Positions 1-7,773 of a stretch of 43,367 nt of DNA are shown here, one piece after another; the stretch's first letter is position 1, and each line of letters starts with the position of its first letter. The stretch lies in the NCBI GenBank assembly GCA_021151525.1, contig JAGKXD010000024.1, positions 1 through 43,367 on the forward strand, given 5' to 3'. The notes beneath the pieces were generated by a model that worked only from the letters and a program-made list of their open reading frames with translations, was not told where the DNA came from and ran no database searches. The position numbers and the translations under genes are program-made. The stretch comes from Cellvibrionaceae bacterium. Lineage in GTDB: Bacteria > Pseudomonadota > Gammaproteobacteria > Pseudomonadales > Cellvibrionaceae.

Positions 1-19
1 GGTTAGGGTGGGGGTGCTT

Positions 20-664
20 TTACAAACTCTTAAAAAATCTCTCCACACGCGGCAAATAAAAATTATCGTAATCTAACGACATCACCACAGCGCTTGATCT
101 TCCGACAAATTCATCTCTAGGCACGAACCCAATCACACGTGAGTCAGCGCTGTTGTCGCGGTTATCGCCAAGCATTAGATAGTGATTTGCGGGAACAATC
201 ACCGCGGGGAAATTTGCGAACTCATGATTTTCGGGGTTGCTAATACGCACTATATGAGTGGTATTAAACAAGTGTTCTAGTTGATCGGTATTGCCCGCGG
301 TTTTCTCATATTGAATCGCAGTGCCATTAATAAATAGTTGGTTGTTAATCATGGCAACTGTGTCGCCGGGAACGCCAACCACGCGTTTTACTAAACGTTT
401 GTCAGATACTTTTGAATCAAAAACAGCAATCTCGCCGCGCTGTGGGTCGGCAAACTTCACTAACGAAATGTGCGTAAACGGAATGTGTAAATCGTAAGCC
501 AGCTTGTTGACTGCGATGCGATCGCCTTCGAGTATGGTAGGTTTCATTGAGCCTGTTGGAACCGTGTTCCAATCGGCGCAAGCGCTGCGAAACATAAACA
601 TTAGGCTTAGGAAAATAATAAAAGACTTGTTTTCTCGCCAAAGGTTTATACAAAGTTGTTTCAT
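20..664 (-). CDS. Signal peptidase I, second copy (LepB-like)
   Basis: Serine-lysine signal peptidase of the S26 family, which cuts signal peptides from exported proteins at the periplasmic face of the inner membrane. One N-terminal membrane segment (FIIFLSLMFMF) is followed by the catalytic serine in VPTGSMKPT (Ser39 from this start), the catalytic lysine in KRVVGVPGD (Lys93) and the box E motif GDNRDNSADSR. It has about 214 residues, shorter than the 291-residue LepB at 4075 and with one membrane segment rather than two. The start is placed at the second of two adjacent ATG codons (667 and 664) because a GGAG lies 7 nt before it; an ORF start at 694 has no such site. It sits at the window edge, divergent from the acyltransferase gene, so its operon is unknown. 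It may process a special substrate set; that is inference. Confidence 0.88.
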   Translation of the reverse strand: MKQLCINLWRENKSFIIFLSLMFMFRSACADWNTVPTGSMKPTILEGDRIAVNKLAYDLHIPFTHISLVKFADPQRGEIAVFDSKVSDKRLVKRVVGVPGDTVAMINNQLFINGTAIQYEKTAGNTDQLEHLFNTTHIVRISNPENHEFANFPAVIVPANHYLMLGDNRDNSADSRVIGFVPRDEFVGRSSAVVMSLDYDNFYLPRVERFFKSL

Positions 665-815
665 CATCTTTCTCCGTGAGCGGTATTGGCTCAAACTGCT
701 ACAATGCCTGTTTTGGTAAATTTGCTTCCCTTTTAAGGCTAGCGAAAGGCTTATTGGTGCTTGCTAAAGACTCAAGCCTAAAAACAAAGTTCATCTGATT
801 AACACAACAACGCTT

Positions 816-1715
816 ATGTCATTACTTTTATCACCTTTGCGACATCTGATTGGCGTCTTTACCACTCTTTTGTTTGTGGTGTTTACGCTTATTGTCTTTA
901 TTCCACTCATGCCGCTCGCATTGCTCAAGTGGCTCTTGCCTTTTACGGCATGGAGAGTTTTTTGTAACCGTTGGTTGGATTGGCTCGCTAGTCATTGGAT
1001 GGATGCCAATGCGCGCCATCAGGAAGTTATTTTGCCGACGGAACTTGAAGTTGCGGGTATGAATAACCTGAGTGTGGCTGAGTGGTACATGATGATTGCT
1101 AACCATCAATCTTGGGTGGATATTTTGGTGCTCTTGCGGGTCTTTAATCGCCGAATTCCTTACTTGAAGTTCTTTTTGAAGCAATCTTTGATTTGGGTTC
1201 CCCTGCTTGGGTTGGCTTGGTGGGCGCTGGAATTTCCGTTTATGCGTCGCTACACCAAAGCAGAGATAGCGAAAAATCCTCAGTTGAAGGGGAAGGACAT
1301 CGAAAAAACGCGCGAAGCTTGCGAAAAGTTTCGCCATAACCCGGTCACCATCATCAATTTTTTAGAGGGGACGCGCTTTACTCCTGCCAAATATGCCCAG
1401 CAAAAGTCGGTCTATCGCCATTTGTTGATGCCCAAGGCTGGCGGTTTAGCCTTCACTTTGGGGGCAATGAACGGTCAGTTACATAGCCTGTTGGATGTAA
1501 CTCTCTATTATCCCGAAGGTCGCCCCAGCTACTGGCAATATGCTTGCGGCAAGGTAAAGCGCATTTGTGTACAGGTACGCGAGCGCCCGATTCCTGCGGG
1601 TATGTTGGGTAATTACAGTGATGATGCGGAGTTTCGCGAACGCTTTCAGGCTTGGGTAAACCAAATCTGGCAGGAAAAAGATGCTTTGCTAGAACAGATG
1701 AAAACAAGGCATTAA
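816..1715 (+). CDS. 1-acyl-glycerol-3-phosphate acyltransferase-like protein (YihG family)
   Basis: Membrane acyltransferase of the PlsC/LPLAT superfamily, expected to transfer a fatty acyl group to a lysophospholipid at the inner membrane. The HX4D catalytic motif is NHQSWVD (His97, Asp102), and the second block FLEGTRFT (EGTR 184-187) binds the acceptor phosphate. A strongly hydrophobic N-terminus (about 10-45) anchors the protein, and the stretch around 120-140 is also hydrophobic. The length of 299 residues and the blocks fit the E. coli YihG type rather than the shorter PlsC. I see no good ribosome binding site before the ATG, so the start is less certain than the family. It stands alone, divergent from the signal peptidase gene, with DUF2789 about 80 nt downstream. 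Confidence 0.87.
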   Translation: MSLLLSPLRHLIGVFTTLLFVVFTLIVFIPLMPLALLKWLLPFTAWRVFCNRWLDWLASHWMDANARHQEVILPTELEVAGMNNLSVAEWYMMIANHQSWVDILVLLRVFNRRIPYLKFFLKQSLIWVPLLGLAWWALEFPFMRRYTKAEIAKNPQLKGKDIEKTREACEKFRHNPVTIINFLEGTRFTPAKYAQQKSVYRHLLMPKAGGLAFTLGAMNGQLHSLLDVTLYYPEGRPSYWQYACGKVKRICVQVRERPIPAGMLGNYSDDAEFRERFQAWVNQIWQEKDALLEQMKTRH

Positions 1716-1795
1716 AAAGCGCAGAAAAATTTGGCGGTTCAAGGTATGCTAAAGGCATATCTCATTGATAGTGCGATTGTTTTAAGGAGGCCGCC

Positions 1796-2020
1796 ATGCT
1801 GTATTCGCTAAAAGATTTGTTTGCCAAGTTAGGTCTACCTAACTCTGACAGTGATATAGAGGCATTTATTGAACGCCATCGCCCTCTGCCACAAGCGGAG
1901 CCCTTGGCTAGTGCGAGTTTCTGGACTGCCGAGCAGGCTGCGTTTTTGCGTGAGGCTCGCCAACCTTATTCGGATTGGGAAGAGGTGGTGGACGAGCTGA
2001 ACTGCTTGTTGCGCGACTAA
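1796..2020 (+). CDS. DUF2789 family protein
   Basis: Small acidic protein of 74 residues, without signal peptide or membrane segment, so probably cytoplasmic. The pattern LKDLFAKLGLPN near the start, HRPLP near residue 30, FWTAEQAAFLREA in the middle and a C-terminal DWEEVVDELNCLL helix are what I recall for DUF2789, a family of unknown function in gammaproteobacteria. A strong AAGGAGG lies at 1782-1788, 7 nt before the ATG, and a clear hairpin terminator follows, so it looks like a well-expressed single gene. No function can be inferred from the neighbours. Confidence 0.85.
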   Translation: MLYSLKDLFAKLGLPNSDSDIEAFIERHRPLPQAEPLASASFWTAEQAAFLREARQPYSDWEEVVDELNCLLRD

Positions 2021-2036
2021 TTTTCAAGTTGTTTTC

Positions 2037-2067
2037 AATAACGCGCCTAGAGGGCGCGTTATTTTTT
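2037..2067 (+). terminator. Rho-independent terminator after the DUF2789 gene
   Basis: Perfect 11-bp stem (2037-2047 with 2053-2063) with loop TAGAG and a T-rich tail ending at 2067. It separates the DUF2789 gene from lepA. Confidence 0.88.
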
Positions 2068-2196
2068 GGTGCCTAGCCAACTGCTGTACGCATAGACCTC
2101 CAAATACGCTAGAATGCCGACCAATTGCGGCAACCACCTCTTATTCTTGAGGTCTTGCTTGCCTGTCTTCAAACCTCCATAAAGTATTTATTGCCT

Positions 2197-3996
2197 GTGA
2201 CTGACTTAAGCCATATCCGTAACTTTTCCATTATTGCCCACATTGACCACGGTAAATCCACCATTGCAGACCGCTTTATCCAGCTCTGCGGTGGCTTGAG
2301 TGACCGCGAAATGGAGGCGCAAGTACTTGATTCTATGGATTTGGAGCGCGAGCGCGGCATTACCATTAAGGCGCACAGTGTGACCTTGCACTACAAGGCG
2401 CGCGACGGTAAAACCTATCAGCTCAACTTTATTGATACTCCCGGTCACGTGGATTTCACCTACGAAGTATCGCGCTCGCTCGCGGCTTGTGAAGGTGCGT
2501 TGCTGGTTGTGGATGCCGGTCAGGGCGTAGAAGCCCAGTCAGTCGCTAACTGCTACACCGCCATCGAACAAGGTTTGGAAGTAATTCCCGTATTGAACAA
2601 GATGGACTTGCCGCAAGCCGAACCAGACCGTGTTGCGCAAGAAATTGAAGATATTATTGGCATCGATGCTACCGAAGCTGTGCGCTGCTCAGCCAAATCC
2701 GGCATGGGCATGGAAGATGTATTGGAGGAGTTGGTGCGCTTGGTTCCTCCGCCAGAAGGTGATGTGGATGCGCCCCTGCAAGCGTTGATTATCGACTCAT
2801 GGTTCGATAACTATTTGGGCGTTGTCTCTTTGGTTCGCGTAAAGCAAGGCACGCTTAAGCTCAAAGATAAAATCATCGCCAAAACTATTGGCAAACCACA
2901 AATCGTGGATGGTGTAGGTGTATTTAGTCCCAAGCTAACCCAGTTAAAAGAACTCAAAGCCGGTGAAGTAGGTTTTGTAGTAGCAGGTATTAAAGACATT
3001 CAAGGCGCGCCAGTGGGCGATACCATCACCCACGCGCAAACTCCTGAAGTTGAATCTTTGGCGGGTTTCCAAAAAATTAAACCGCAAGTCTATGCGGGTA
3101 TGTTCCCCATCAGTTCTGATGACTTTGAAGATTTCCGCGATGCCTTGGCTAAGTTGACCTTGAACGATGCTTCATTGTTTTACGAACCAGAAAGTTCAGA
3201 TGCACTAGGCTTCGGTTTCCGCGTTGGTTTCCTTGGCATGCTGCACATGGAAATTATCCAAGAGCGCTTGGAACGCGAATACGATCTGGATTTGATTACC
3301 ACCGCGCCTACCGTAGTTTATGAAATCGAAAAGCGCGGCGGGGAAGTTATCTATGTTGATAACCCATCCAAATTGCCTGACCCAGGTTCAATCGACGAAA
3401 TGCGTGAACCAATTGTGGAGGCCAATATTTTGGTACCACAAGAACATTTGGGTAATGTGATTACCCTGTGTATCGACAAGCGCGGCGTGCAAAAAGATTT
3501 GCAATTCACCGGTTCGCAAGTGCGTGTGCGCTACGAGATGCCGATGAACGAAGTAGTGACGGATTTCTTTGATCGCTTGAAGTCGGTAAGCCGTGGCTAC
3601 GCTTCTTTGGATTACAGTTTCGTGCGTTTTGATGCAGCGAATTTGGTGCGTTTGGATGTCTTGATTAACAGCGAAAAAGTGGATGCATTGGCGATTATCG
3701 TGCATCGCGATAAAGCGCAGAGAATGGGGCATTCATTGACAGATAAGATGAAAGAGCTGATTCCTCGCCAGATGTATGACGTTGCGATTCAAGCGGCAAT
3801 TGGTGGCCAAATTGTGGCGCGCTCCACCGTAAAAGCGTTGCGCAAAGATGTAACGGCCAAATGTTATGGTGGCGATGCTACACGTAAGAAGAAATTGTTG
3901 GAAAAGCAAAAAGCCGGTAAGAAACGTATGAAGCAAGTGGGTAGTGTTGAGATTCCACAGGCCGCGTTTTTTGCGGTGTTAAAAATAGATTCTTAA
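2197..3996 (+). CDS. lepA: Elongation factor 4 (LepA, ribosomal back-translocase GTPase)
   Basis: Translation GTPase that acts on the ribosome. The G1 loop AHIDHGKST is at residues 14-22, followed by DTPGH (G3), NKMD (G4), EF-G-like domains and the LepA-specific C-terminal domain ending in the basic stretch GGDATRKKKLLEKQKAGKK. The open frame runs back to a TTG at 2125, but family members begin a few residues before RNFSIIAHIDHGK. The GTG at 2197 gives exactly 599 residues, the usual length, and is chosen here; TTG at 2191 is an alternative. There is no strong ribosome binding site at either. A TAGAAT at 2110-2115 is a possible -10 box without a convincing -35. lepA is followed by lepB, the standard order in gammaproteobacteria. 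Confidence 0.96.
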   Translation: MTDLSHIRNFSIIAHIDHGKSTIADRFIQLCGGLSDREMEAQVLDSMDLERERGITIKAHSVTLHYKARDGKTYQLNFIDTPGHVDFTYEVSRSLAACEGALLVVDAGQGVEAQSVANCYTAIEQGLEVIPVLNKMDLPQAEPDRVAQEIEDIIGIDATEAVRCSAKSGMGMEDVLEELVRLVPPPEGDVDAPLQALIIDSWFDNYLGVVSLVRVKQGTLKLKDKIIAKTIGKPQIVDGVGVFSPKLTQLKELKAGEVGFVVAGIKDIQGAPVGDTITHAQTPEVESLAGFQKIKPQVYAGMFPISSDDFEDFRDALAKLTLNDASLFYEPESSDALGFGFRVGFLGMLHMEIIQERLEREYDLDLITTAPTVVYEIEKRGGEVIYVDNPSKLPDPGSIDEMREPIVEANILVPQEHLGNVITLCIDKRGVQKDLQFTGSQVRVRYEMPMNEVVTDFFDRLKSVSRGYASLDYSFVRFDAANLVRLDVLINSEKVDALAIIVHRDKAQRMGHSLTDKMKELIPRQMYDVAIQAAIGGQIVARSTVKALRKDVTAKCYGGDATRKKKLLEKQKAGKKRMKQVGSVEIPQAAFFAVLKIDS

Positions 3997-4005
3997 GGAA
4001 CGGCG

Positions 4006-4025
4006 CGCCGCGTTTTAGCGCGGCG
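4006..4025 (+). terminator. GC-rich hairpin between lepA and lepB
   Basis: A perfect 7-bp GC-only stem (4006-4012 with 4019-4025) with a 6-nt loop lies just after the lepA stop. No U-run follows, so it is probably a weak or partial terminator, or an mRNA-stabilising hairpin, rather than a full stop. Confidence 0.4.
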
Positions 4026-4074
4026 GTTGATTCTCTCAAGGCAGAAATAGCAATCATAAAGGTCTTCGCAATTC

Positions 4075-4950
4075 ATGAGCAGTTTAAATCTCCCGTTAAT
4101 TCTTACTTTGGCGGTCTTAATCACAGGCCTGATTTGGTTGGTGGATTTGCTGTTTTTGGCAAAGCCGCGCAAAGCTCGCGTTAGTGCCGTGGCTCAGCAG
4201 TTTCCGGCTATTGAGTCTGCCTATGAGAACAGAAAGGCCGCTTATGACATCGCCATTGGTGAGGCCGGTAAAGAGCCCCTTGCGGTTGAATATGCCAAAT
4301 CATTTTTCCCCGTATTATTTATAGTGTTTTTCCTGCGTTCGTTTTTGGTTGAACCCTTTCAAATTCCATCCGGCTCAATGATCCCTACATTGCAGGTGGG
4401 TGATTTTATTTTGGTAAATAAGTTTGCTTATGGCTTGCGTGTTCCTGTGTTGAATAAAACCTTTATTCCTGTCGGTAAGCCCAAGCGCGGTGATGTGATG
4501 GTGTTCTTTCCTCCGCATCAGCCAAAAACTTATTTCATTAAGCGTGTAATAGGTATTCCGGGCGACAAGGTTCGTTACGCCAATAATGTGCTTTACTTAA
4601 ACGATGTCGAAGTAAAGCAGGAGTTCGATAAGAAGGCGTTTCCAGAGTGGGGCTCCTTCTGCATGAACTACAGACAGCAGTTAACGGTTGTCAACGAAAT
4701 GCTAGATGGCATTCCGCACAAAATGCAAAAGTGCGATATACCAAGTCCTTTAAGTGCAGCAGACAAAACGTGGATTGTTGAGGAAGGCCACTACTTTATG
4801 ATGGGCGACAATCGCGACAACAGTGGTGATAGCCGTGTTTGGGGAACGGTTTCGGATGACGCGATTGTGGGCAAAGCTTTTGCGGTTTGGATGCACTGGG
4901 AAGAGCTATTAAGTATTCCCAGCTTTGATCATGTAGGTGTTGTTAAATAA
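4075..4950 (+). CDS. lepB: Signal peptidase I (LepB)
   Basis: Main leader peptidase of the cell, inner membrane, S26 family. It has two N-terminal membrane segments (about 5-28 and 76-92) as in E. coli LepB. The catalytic serine is in QIPSGSMIPT (Ser101), the catalytic lysine in FIKRVIGIPGD (Lys156), and box E is GDNRDNSGDSR. The 291 residues fit the family. It lies between lepA and the DUF4845-rnc-era-recO run, the standard place for lepB. This is one of two signal peptidases in the window, and its position argues it is the housekeeping copy. Confidence 0.96.
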   Translation: MSSLNLPLILTLAVLITGLIWLVDLLFLAKPRKARVSAVAQQFPAIESAYENRKAAYDIAIGEAGKEPLAVEYAKSFFPVLFIVFFLRSFLVEPFQIPSGSMIPTLQVGDFILVNKFAYGLRVPVLNKTFIPVGKPKRGDVMVFFPPHQPKTYFIKRVIGIPGDKVRYANNVLYLNDVEVKQEFDKKAFPEWGSFCMNYRQQLTVVNEMLDGIPHKMQKCDIPSPLSAADKTWIVEEGHYFMMGDNRDNSGDSRVWGTVSDDAIVGKAFAVWMHWEELLSIPSFDHVGVVK

Positions 4951-4976
4951 TCATTTAAAAATTAACAGGTGCCACT

Positions 4977-5432
4977 ATGAAATCTTTATCGAGCGGTCAA
5001 TGTGTTTCGTGCAAGAGCCTGCAGAAGCAGCAAGGCTTAACCTTAATTAGCTGGATTTTTGTAATAGCCATATTAGCGTTTTGCGGCATGTTTGCGTTTC
5101 GCATAGTTCCTATGTATGCCGAGAATGTGTATGTGGTCAATGCATTAAAATCACTTGCAGAACCAGGTGCACAGGTTAATGAAATGTCAGACGCAGAAAT
5201 TAGAAAGAGACTTTTAAATTTCTATATGGTTAACAATGTGCGTAGTGAAGGTCCACAAAATATTGTGATTGACCGCAAATCGAAAAGCCTCTTAATCAAA
5301 ATTGATTATGAAAACCGTACCAATTTATTTTACAACATTGATATCGTGACCAGTTTCCAAAATCATTTGGATGGTGATCACTTAGCTTTGTGTTGTAAAC
5401 CAGCGGCAGATCAGCGTGCAACCAAGTATTAA
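4977..5432 (+). CDS. DUF4845 membrane protein
   Basis: Protein of 151 residues with one N-terminal membrane segment (about 22-44, LTLISWIFVIAILAFCGMFA) and a small soluble, probably periplasmic, domain. The QQGLTLISW start of the hydrophobic stretch recalls a type IV pilin N-terminus, but there is no clear pre-pilin cleavage context. DUF4845 proteins commonly occupy the place between lepB and rnc in pseudomonad-type genomes, as here. Function is unknown. Its 3' end overlaps the GTG start of rnc by 17 nt, so the two are translationally linked. Confidence 0.85.
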   Translation: MKSLSSGQCVSCKSLQKQQGLTLISWIFVIAILAFCGMFAFRIVPMYAENVYVVNALKSLAEPGAQVNEMSDAEIRKRLLNFYMVNNVRSEGPQNIVIDRKSKSLLIKIDYENRTNLFYNIDIVTSFQNHLDGDHLALCCKPAADQRATKY

Positions 5433-6099
5433 GTATCAGCGATTACAAGCTCGCTTAGGTTATGAATTCAATTCGCCGAAGCTTTTACAGTTGGCGCTTA
5501 CCCATCGCAGTCATGGCGCCAACAATAATGAGCGTCTGGAGTTTTTAGGTGACTCCATTTTAAATTTGGTCATAGGTGAAGCTTTATTCAAGCGATTCAT
5601 CGATGTTCGTGAAGGTCAGTTAAGTCGTTTGCGTTCGCAGTTAGTCAAGGGCGAAACTCTGGCAGAAATTGCGCGCGAGTTTGAACTTGGCGAATGTTTG
5701 ATTCTCGGTGAAGGTGAAATGAAATCGGGCGGTCACCAGCGCGATTCCATTTTGGCGGATACTGTAGAGGCTTTAATTGGTGCCATTTTTACCGAAACCA
5801 ATTTTGAAATCTGTCGTGCCCATGTGCTTTCTTGGTATGCGGAACGTTTGTCTTTGTTGACCGTAGATACCACGGCAAAAGATTCAAAATCGCGTCTGCA
5901 AGAACACTTACAAAGCTTGCGTAAACCTTTGCCCGAGTATGAAGTGGTAGAGGCGGCGGGTGAATCCCACGCGCAAATTTTTACCATTGAATGCCGTGTG
6001 GTTTTATTAAAGCAAGCGGTGCGCGCGCAGGCGAGCAATCGTCGTGAAGCGGAAAAAATGGCTGCCAGCGAAGTGTTGCGCCTACTCAATATCCAGTAA
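5416..6099 (+). CDS. rnc: Ribonuclease III
   Basis: Double-stranded RNA endonuclease that processes rRNA precursors and structured mRNAs. The family signature ERLEFLGDSILN holds the metal-binding residues Glu39, Glu42 and Asp46, and DSILADTVEALIGA supplies Asp115 and Glu118. The C-terminal dsRNA-binding domain covers about 155-225 (KSRLQEHLQ ... REAEKMAASEVL). The 227 residues match the usual length. The start is a GTG at 5416 inside the end of the DUF4845 gene, the only start that keeps the N-terminal helix complete. It is followed by era after 40 nt, as in most gammaproteobacteria. Confidence 0.96.
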   Translation: MQPSIKYQRLQARLGYEFNSPKLLQLALTHRSHGANNNERLEFLGDSILNLVIGEALFKRFIDVREGQLSRLRSQLVKGETLAEIAREFELGECLILGEGEMKSGGHQRDSILADTVEALIGAIFTETNFEICRAHVLSWYAERLSLLTVDTTAKDSKSRLQEHLQSLRKPLPEYEVVEAAGESHAQIFTIECRVVLLKQAVRAQASNRREAEKMAASEVLRLLNIQ

Positions 6100-6139
6100 T
6101 TAAATCCATTTCTTTTAGTTTATCCTTTCAGGTTTATAT

Positions 6140-7051
6140 ATGTCGGATCATGCTGATTCACCAATGACTCGCTGTGGTTATGTTGCCATTGTAGGGCGCC
6201 CTAATGTGGGCAAGTCCACACTGCTGAACCATATTCTTGGGCAAAAAATCAGTATTACATCGCGCAAGCCGCAAACTACACGCAACAATGTGGTGGGCAT
6301 TAAAACTGAAGGCGATATCCAAATTATGTTTGTGGATACTCCCGGCATGCATTTGGGGCAGCAGAAAGCAATCAATCGATACATGAATCGCGCTGCTAAT
6401 ACCGCCATGAAAGATGTGGATGTGGTGGTGTTTGTGGTTGATCGCTTTATTTGGACCGAAGAAGACGAAGCTGTTGCAGAAAAATTACAATACGCATCCT
6501 GTCCGATTATTTTAGCGGTTAATAAAGTTGACCAGGTAGAAGATAAAGAGTCATTACTTCCGCATTTGGAAAACCTGTCGAAAAAATTGAATGTTGCAGA
6601 AATTGTTCCTTTGTCTGCACTGCGTAATATTAATCTTGATCGCCTTGAGCAATTGATCATCGATCGCATGCCTGAAGGTATGCACATGTATCCCGAAGAT
6701 CAAATTACTGATCGCAGCTCACGTTTTATGGCAGCAGAAATCGTGCGCGAAAAAATTACCCGCCAGTTGGGCGATGAATTGCCCTATGAAATGGCTGTTG
6801 AAATTGAAGAGTTTAAACAAGAAGGGAATTTGCTCAACATAGGTGCATTGATTTTGGTAGAGCGCGAAGGACAAAAGCGAATTTTAATTGGCGATAAAGG
6901 TGAGCGCATTAAATTAATTGGAACAGATGCACGCAAGGATATGGAAAAGTTATTCGACATGAAAATTATGTTGAAGCTCTGGGTAAAAGTAAAATCAGGT
7001 TGGTCAGATGACGAGCGAGCTTTGCGCAGTTTAGGTTACAACGACTTGTAG
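6140..7051 (+). CDS. era: GTPase Era
   Basis: Essential GTPase that binds the 3' end of 16S rRNA and assists 30S subunit maturation. GTPase motifs: GRPNVGKST (19-27), DTPG (66-69) and NKVD (128-131). The C-terminal KH domain contains the GxxG loop in LIGDKGERIK. The 303 residues are typical. It lies in the rnc-era-recO run, 40 nt after rnc and 17 nt before recO. Confidence 0.97.
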   Translation: MSDHADSPMTRCGYVAIVGRPNVGKSTLLNHILGQKISITSRKPQTTRNNVVGIKTEGDIQIMFVDTPGMHLGQQKAINRYMNRAANTAMKDVDVVVFVVDRFIWTEEDEAVAEKLQYASCPIILAVNKVDQVEDKESLLPHLENLSKKLNVAEIVPLSALRNINLDRLEQLIIDRMPEGMHMYPEDQITDRSSRFMAAEIVREKITRQLGDELPYEMAVEIEEFKQEGNLLNIGALILVEREGQKRILIGDKGERIKLIGTDARKDMEKLFDMKIMLKLWVKVKSGWSDDERALRSLGYNDL

Positions 7052-7068
7052 CCAGGATTCGAAGTCCT

Positions 7069-7764
7069 ATGACCGTTGAACTGCAACCAGCATACATATT
7101 ACATACGCGCCCTTATCGCGATACCAGTATGTTGGTTGACTTTTTCACTCCTGCTTTTGGCAGAGTAACTGCAGTAGCGCGCGGTGTTCGCTCGCGTAAA
7201 GCGCCCAAGCGTAATTTGTTAAATCCCTTCACTCGTTTGTTAGTTTCCTTCCAGGGCAAAACTGATTTAAAACTCCTTACTCATTTTGAAGCCGAAGGTG
7301 CACATTTCACTTTGAGCGCAAAACATTTGTTCAGTGGATTTTATTTAAATGAATTATTGGTGCGCTTACTGCCTGAATTAGATGCGCACCCCGATATTTA
7401 CGAATTGTATGAATACAGTTTGCAGAGCCTGCATGCTCAGTATGATTTGGAGCCGGTTTTGCGTCACTTTGAGTTTCGGCTGCTCAATGAATTAGGTTAT
7501 GGAATTCATTTTGAGGTGGACGCAAAAACGGGACAAGAATTAGTTGGAGATTGTTACTACTGTCTGGATTCAGCCTTGGGTTTTTATGTGGCTGAGGCGG
7601 ATGTTCCCGTTAATTACCAGTTTTCCGGACAGCATTTATTGGCTATTGCAGCCCAAGATTTTTCGCAAACGGACGTTAAGCAAACTGCGAAGCGTATATC
7701 ACGAATTTTGCTAAAACCTTTGTTAGGTGCAAAGCCTTTGATGAGCCGAGAATTATTCAGTTAA
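7069..7764 (+). CDS. recO: DNA repair protein RecO
   Basis: Recombination mediator that loads RecA onto SSB-coated gaps together with RecR. It shows the N-terminal OB-fold pattern (AYILHTRPYRDTSMLVDFFT, then GRVTAVARGVRS) and the helical C-terminal domain (LRHFEFRLLNELGYG). A single CxxC (GDCYYC) stands where some RecO proteins carry a zinc site. The AGGA at 7054-7057 is 11 nt from the ATG and lies inside a short imperfect palindrome (7054-7068), which could mask it and couple recO to era translation; that is inference. The pdxJ gene that often follows recO is absent. Instead recO converges on the BarA-type kinase gene, and the two stop codons overlap. Confidence 0.93.
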   Translation: MTVELQPAYILHTRPYRDTSMLVDFFTPAFGRVTAVARGVRSRKAPKRNLLNPFTRLLVSFQGKTDLKLLTHFEAEGAHFTLSAKHLFSGFYLNELLVRLLPELDAHPDIYELYEYSLQSLHAQYDLEPVLRHFEFRLLNELGYGIHFEVDAKTGQELVGDCYYCLDSALGFYVAEADVPVNYQFSGQHLLAIAAQDFSQTDVKQTAKRISRILLKPLLGAKPLMSRELFS

Positions 7765-7773
7765 TTCTCGGCT
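7744..7773. terminator. Perfect hairpin across the convergent recO/kinase stop codons
   Basis: A 12-bp perfect inverted repeat (7744-7755 with 7762-7773, 6-nt loop) spans both stop codons, recO at 7762-7764 and the kinase at 7761-7763. It lacks a U-run on either side but is well placed to act as a shared 3' end structure for both transcripts. Confidence 0.55.

Noticed and set aside
1741..1762. TATGC...GCATA hairpin before the DUF2789 gene, considered as a terminator
   Set aside because: Only 5 bp and no U-run.
2125..2196. Upstream part of the long lepA reading frame (start at TTG 2125)
   Set aside because: It adds 24 residues not found in LepA proteins; the GTG at 2197 gives the usual 599 residues.
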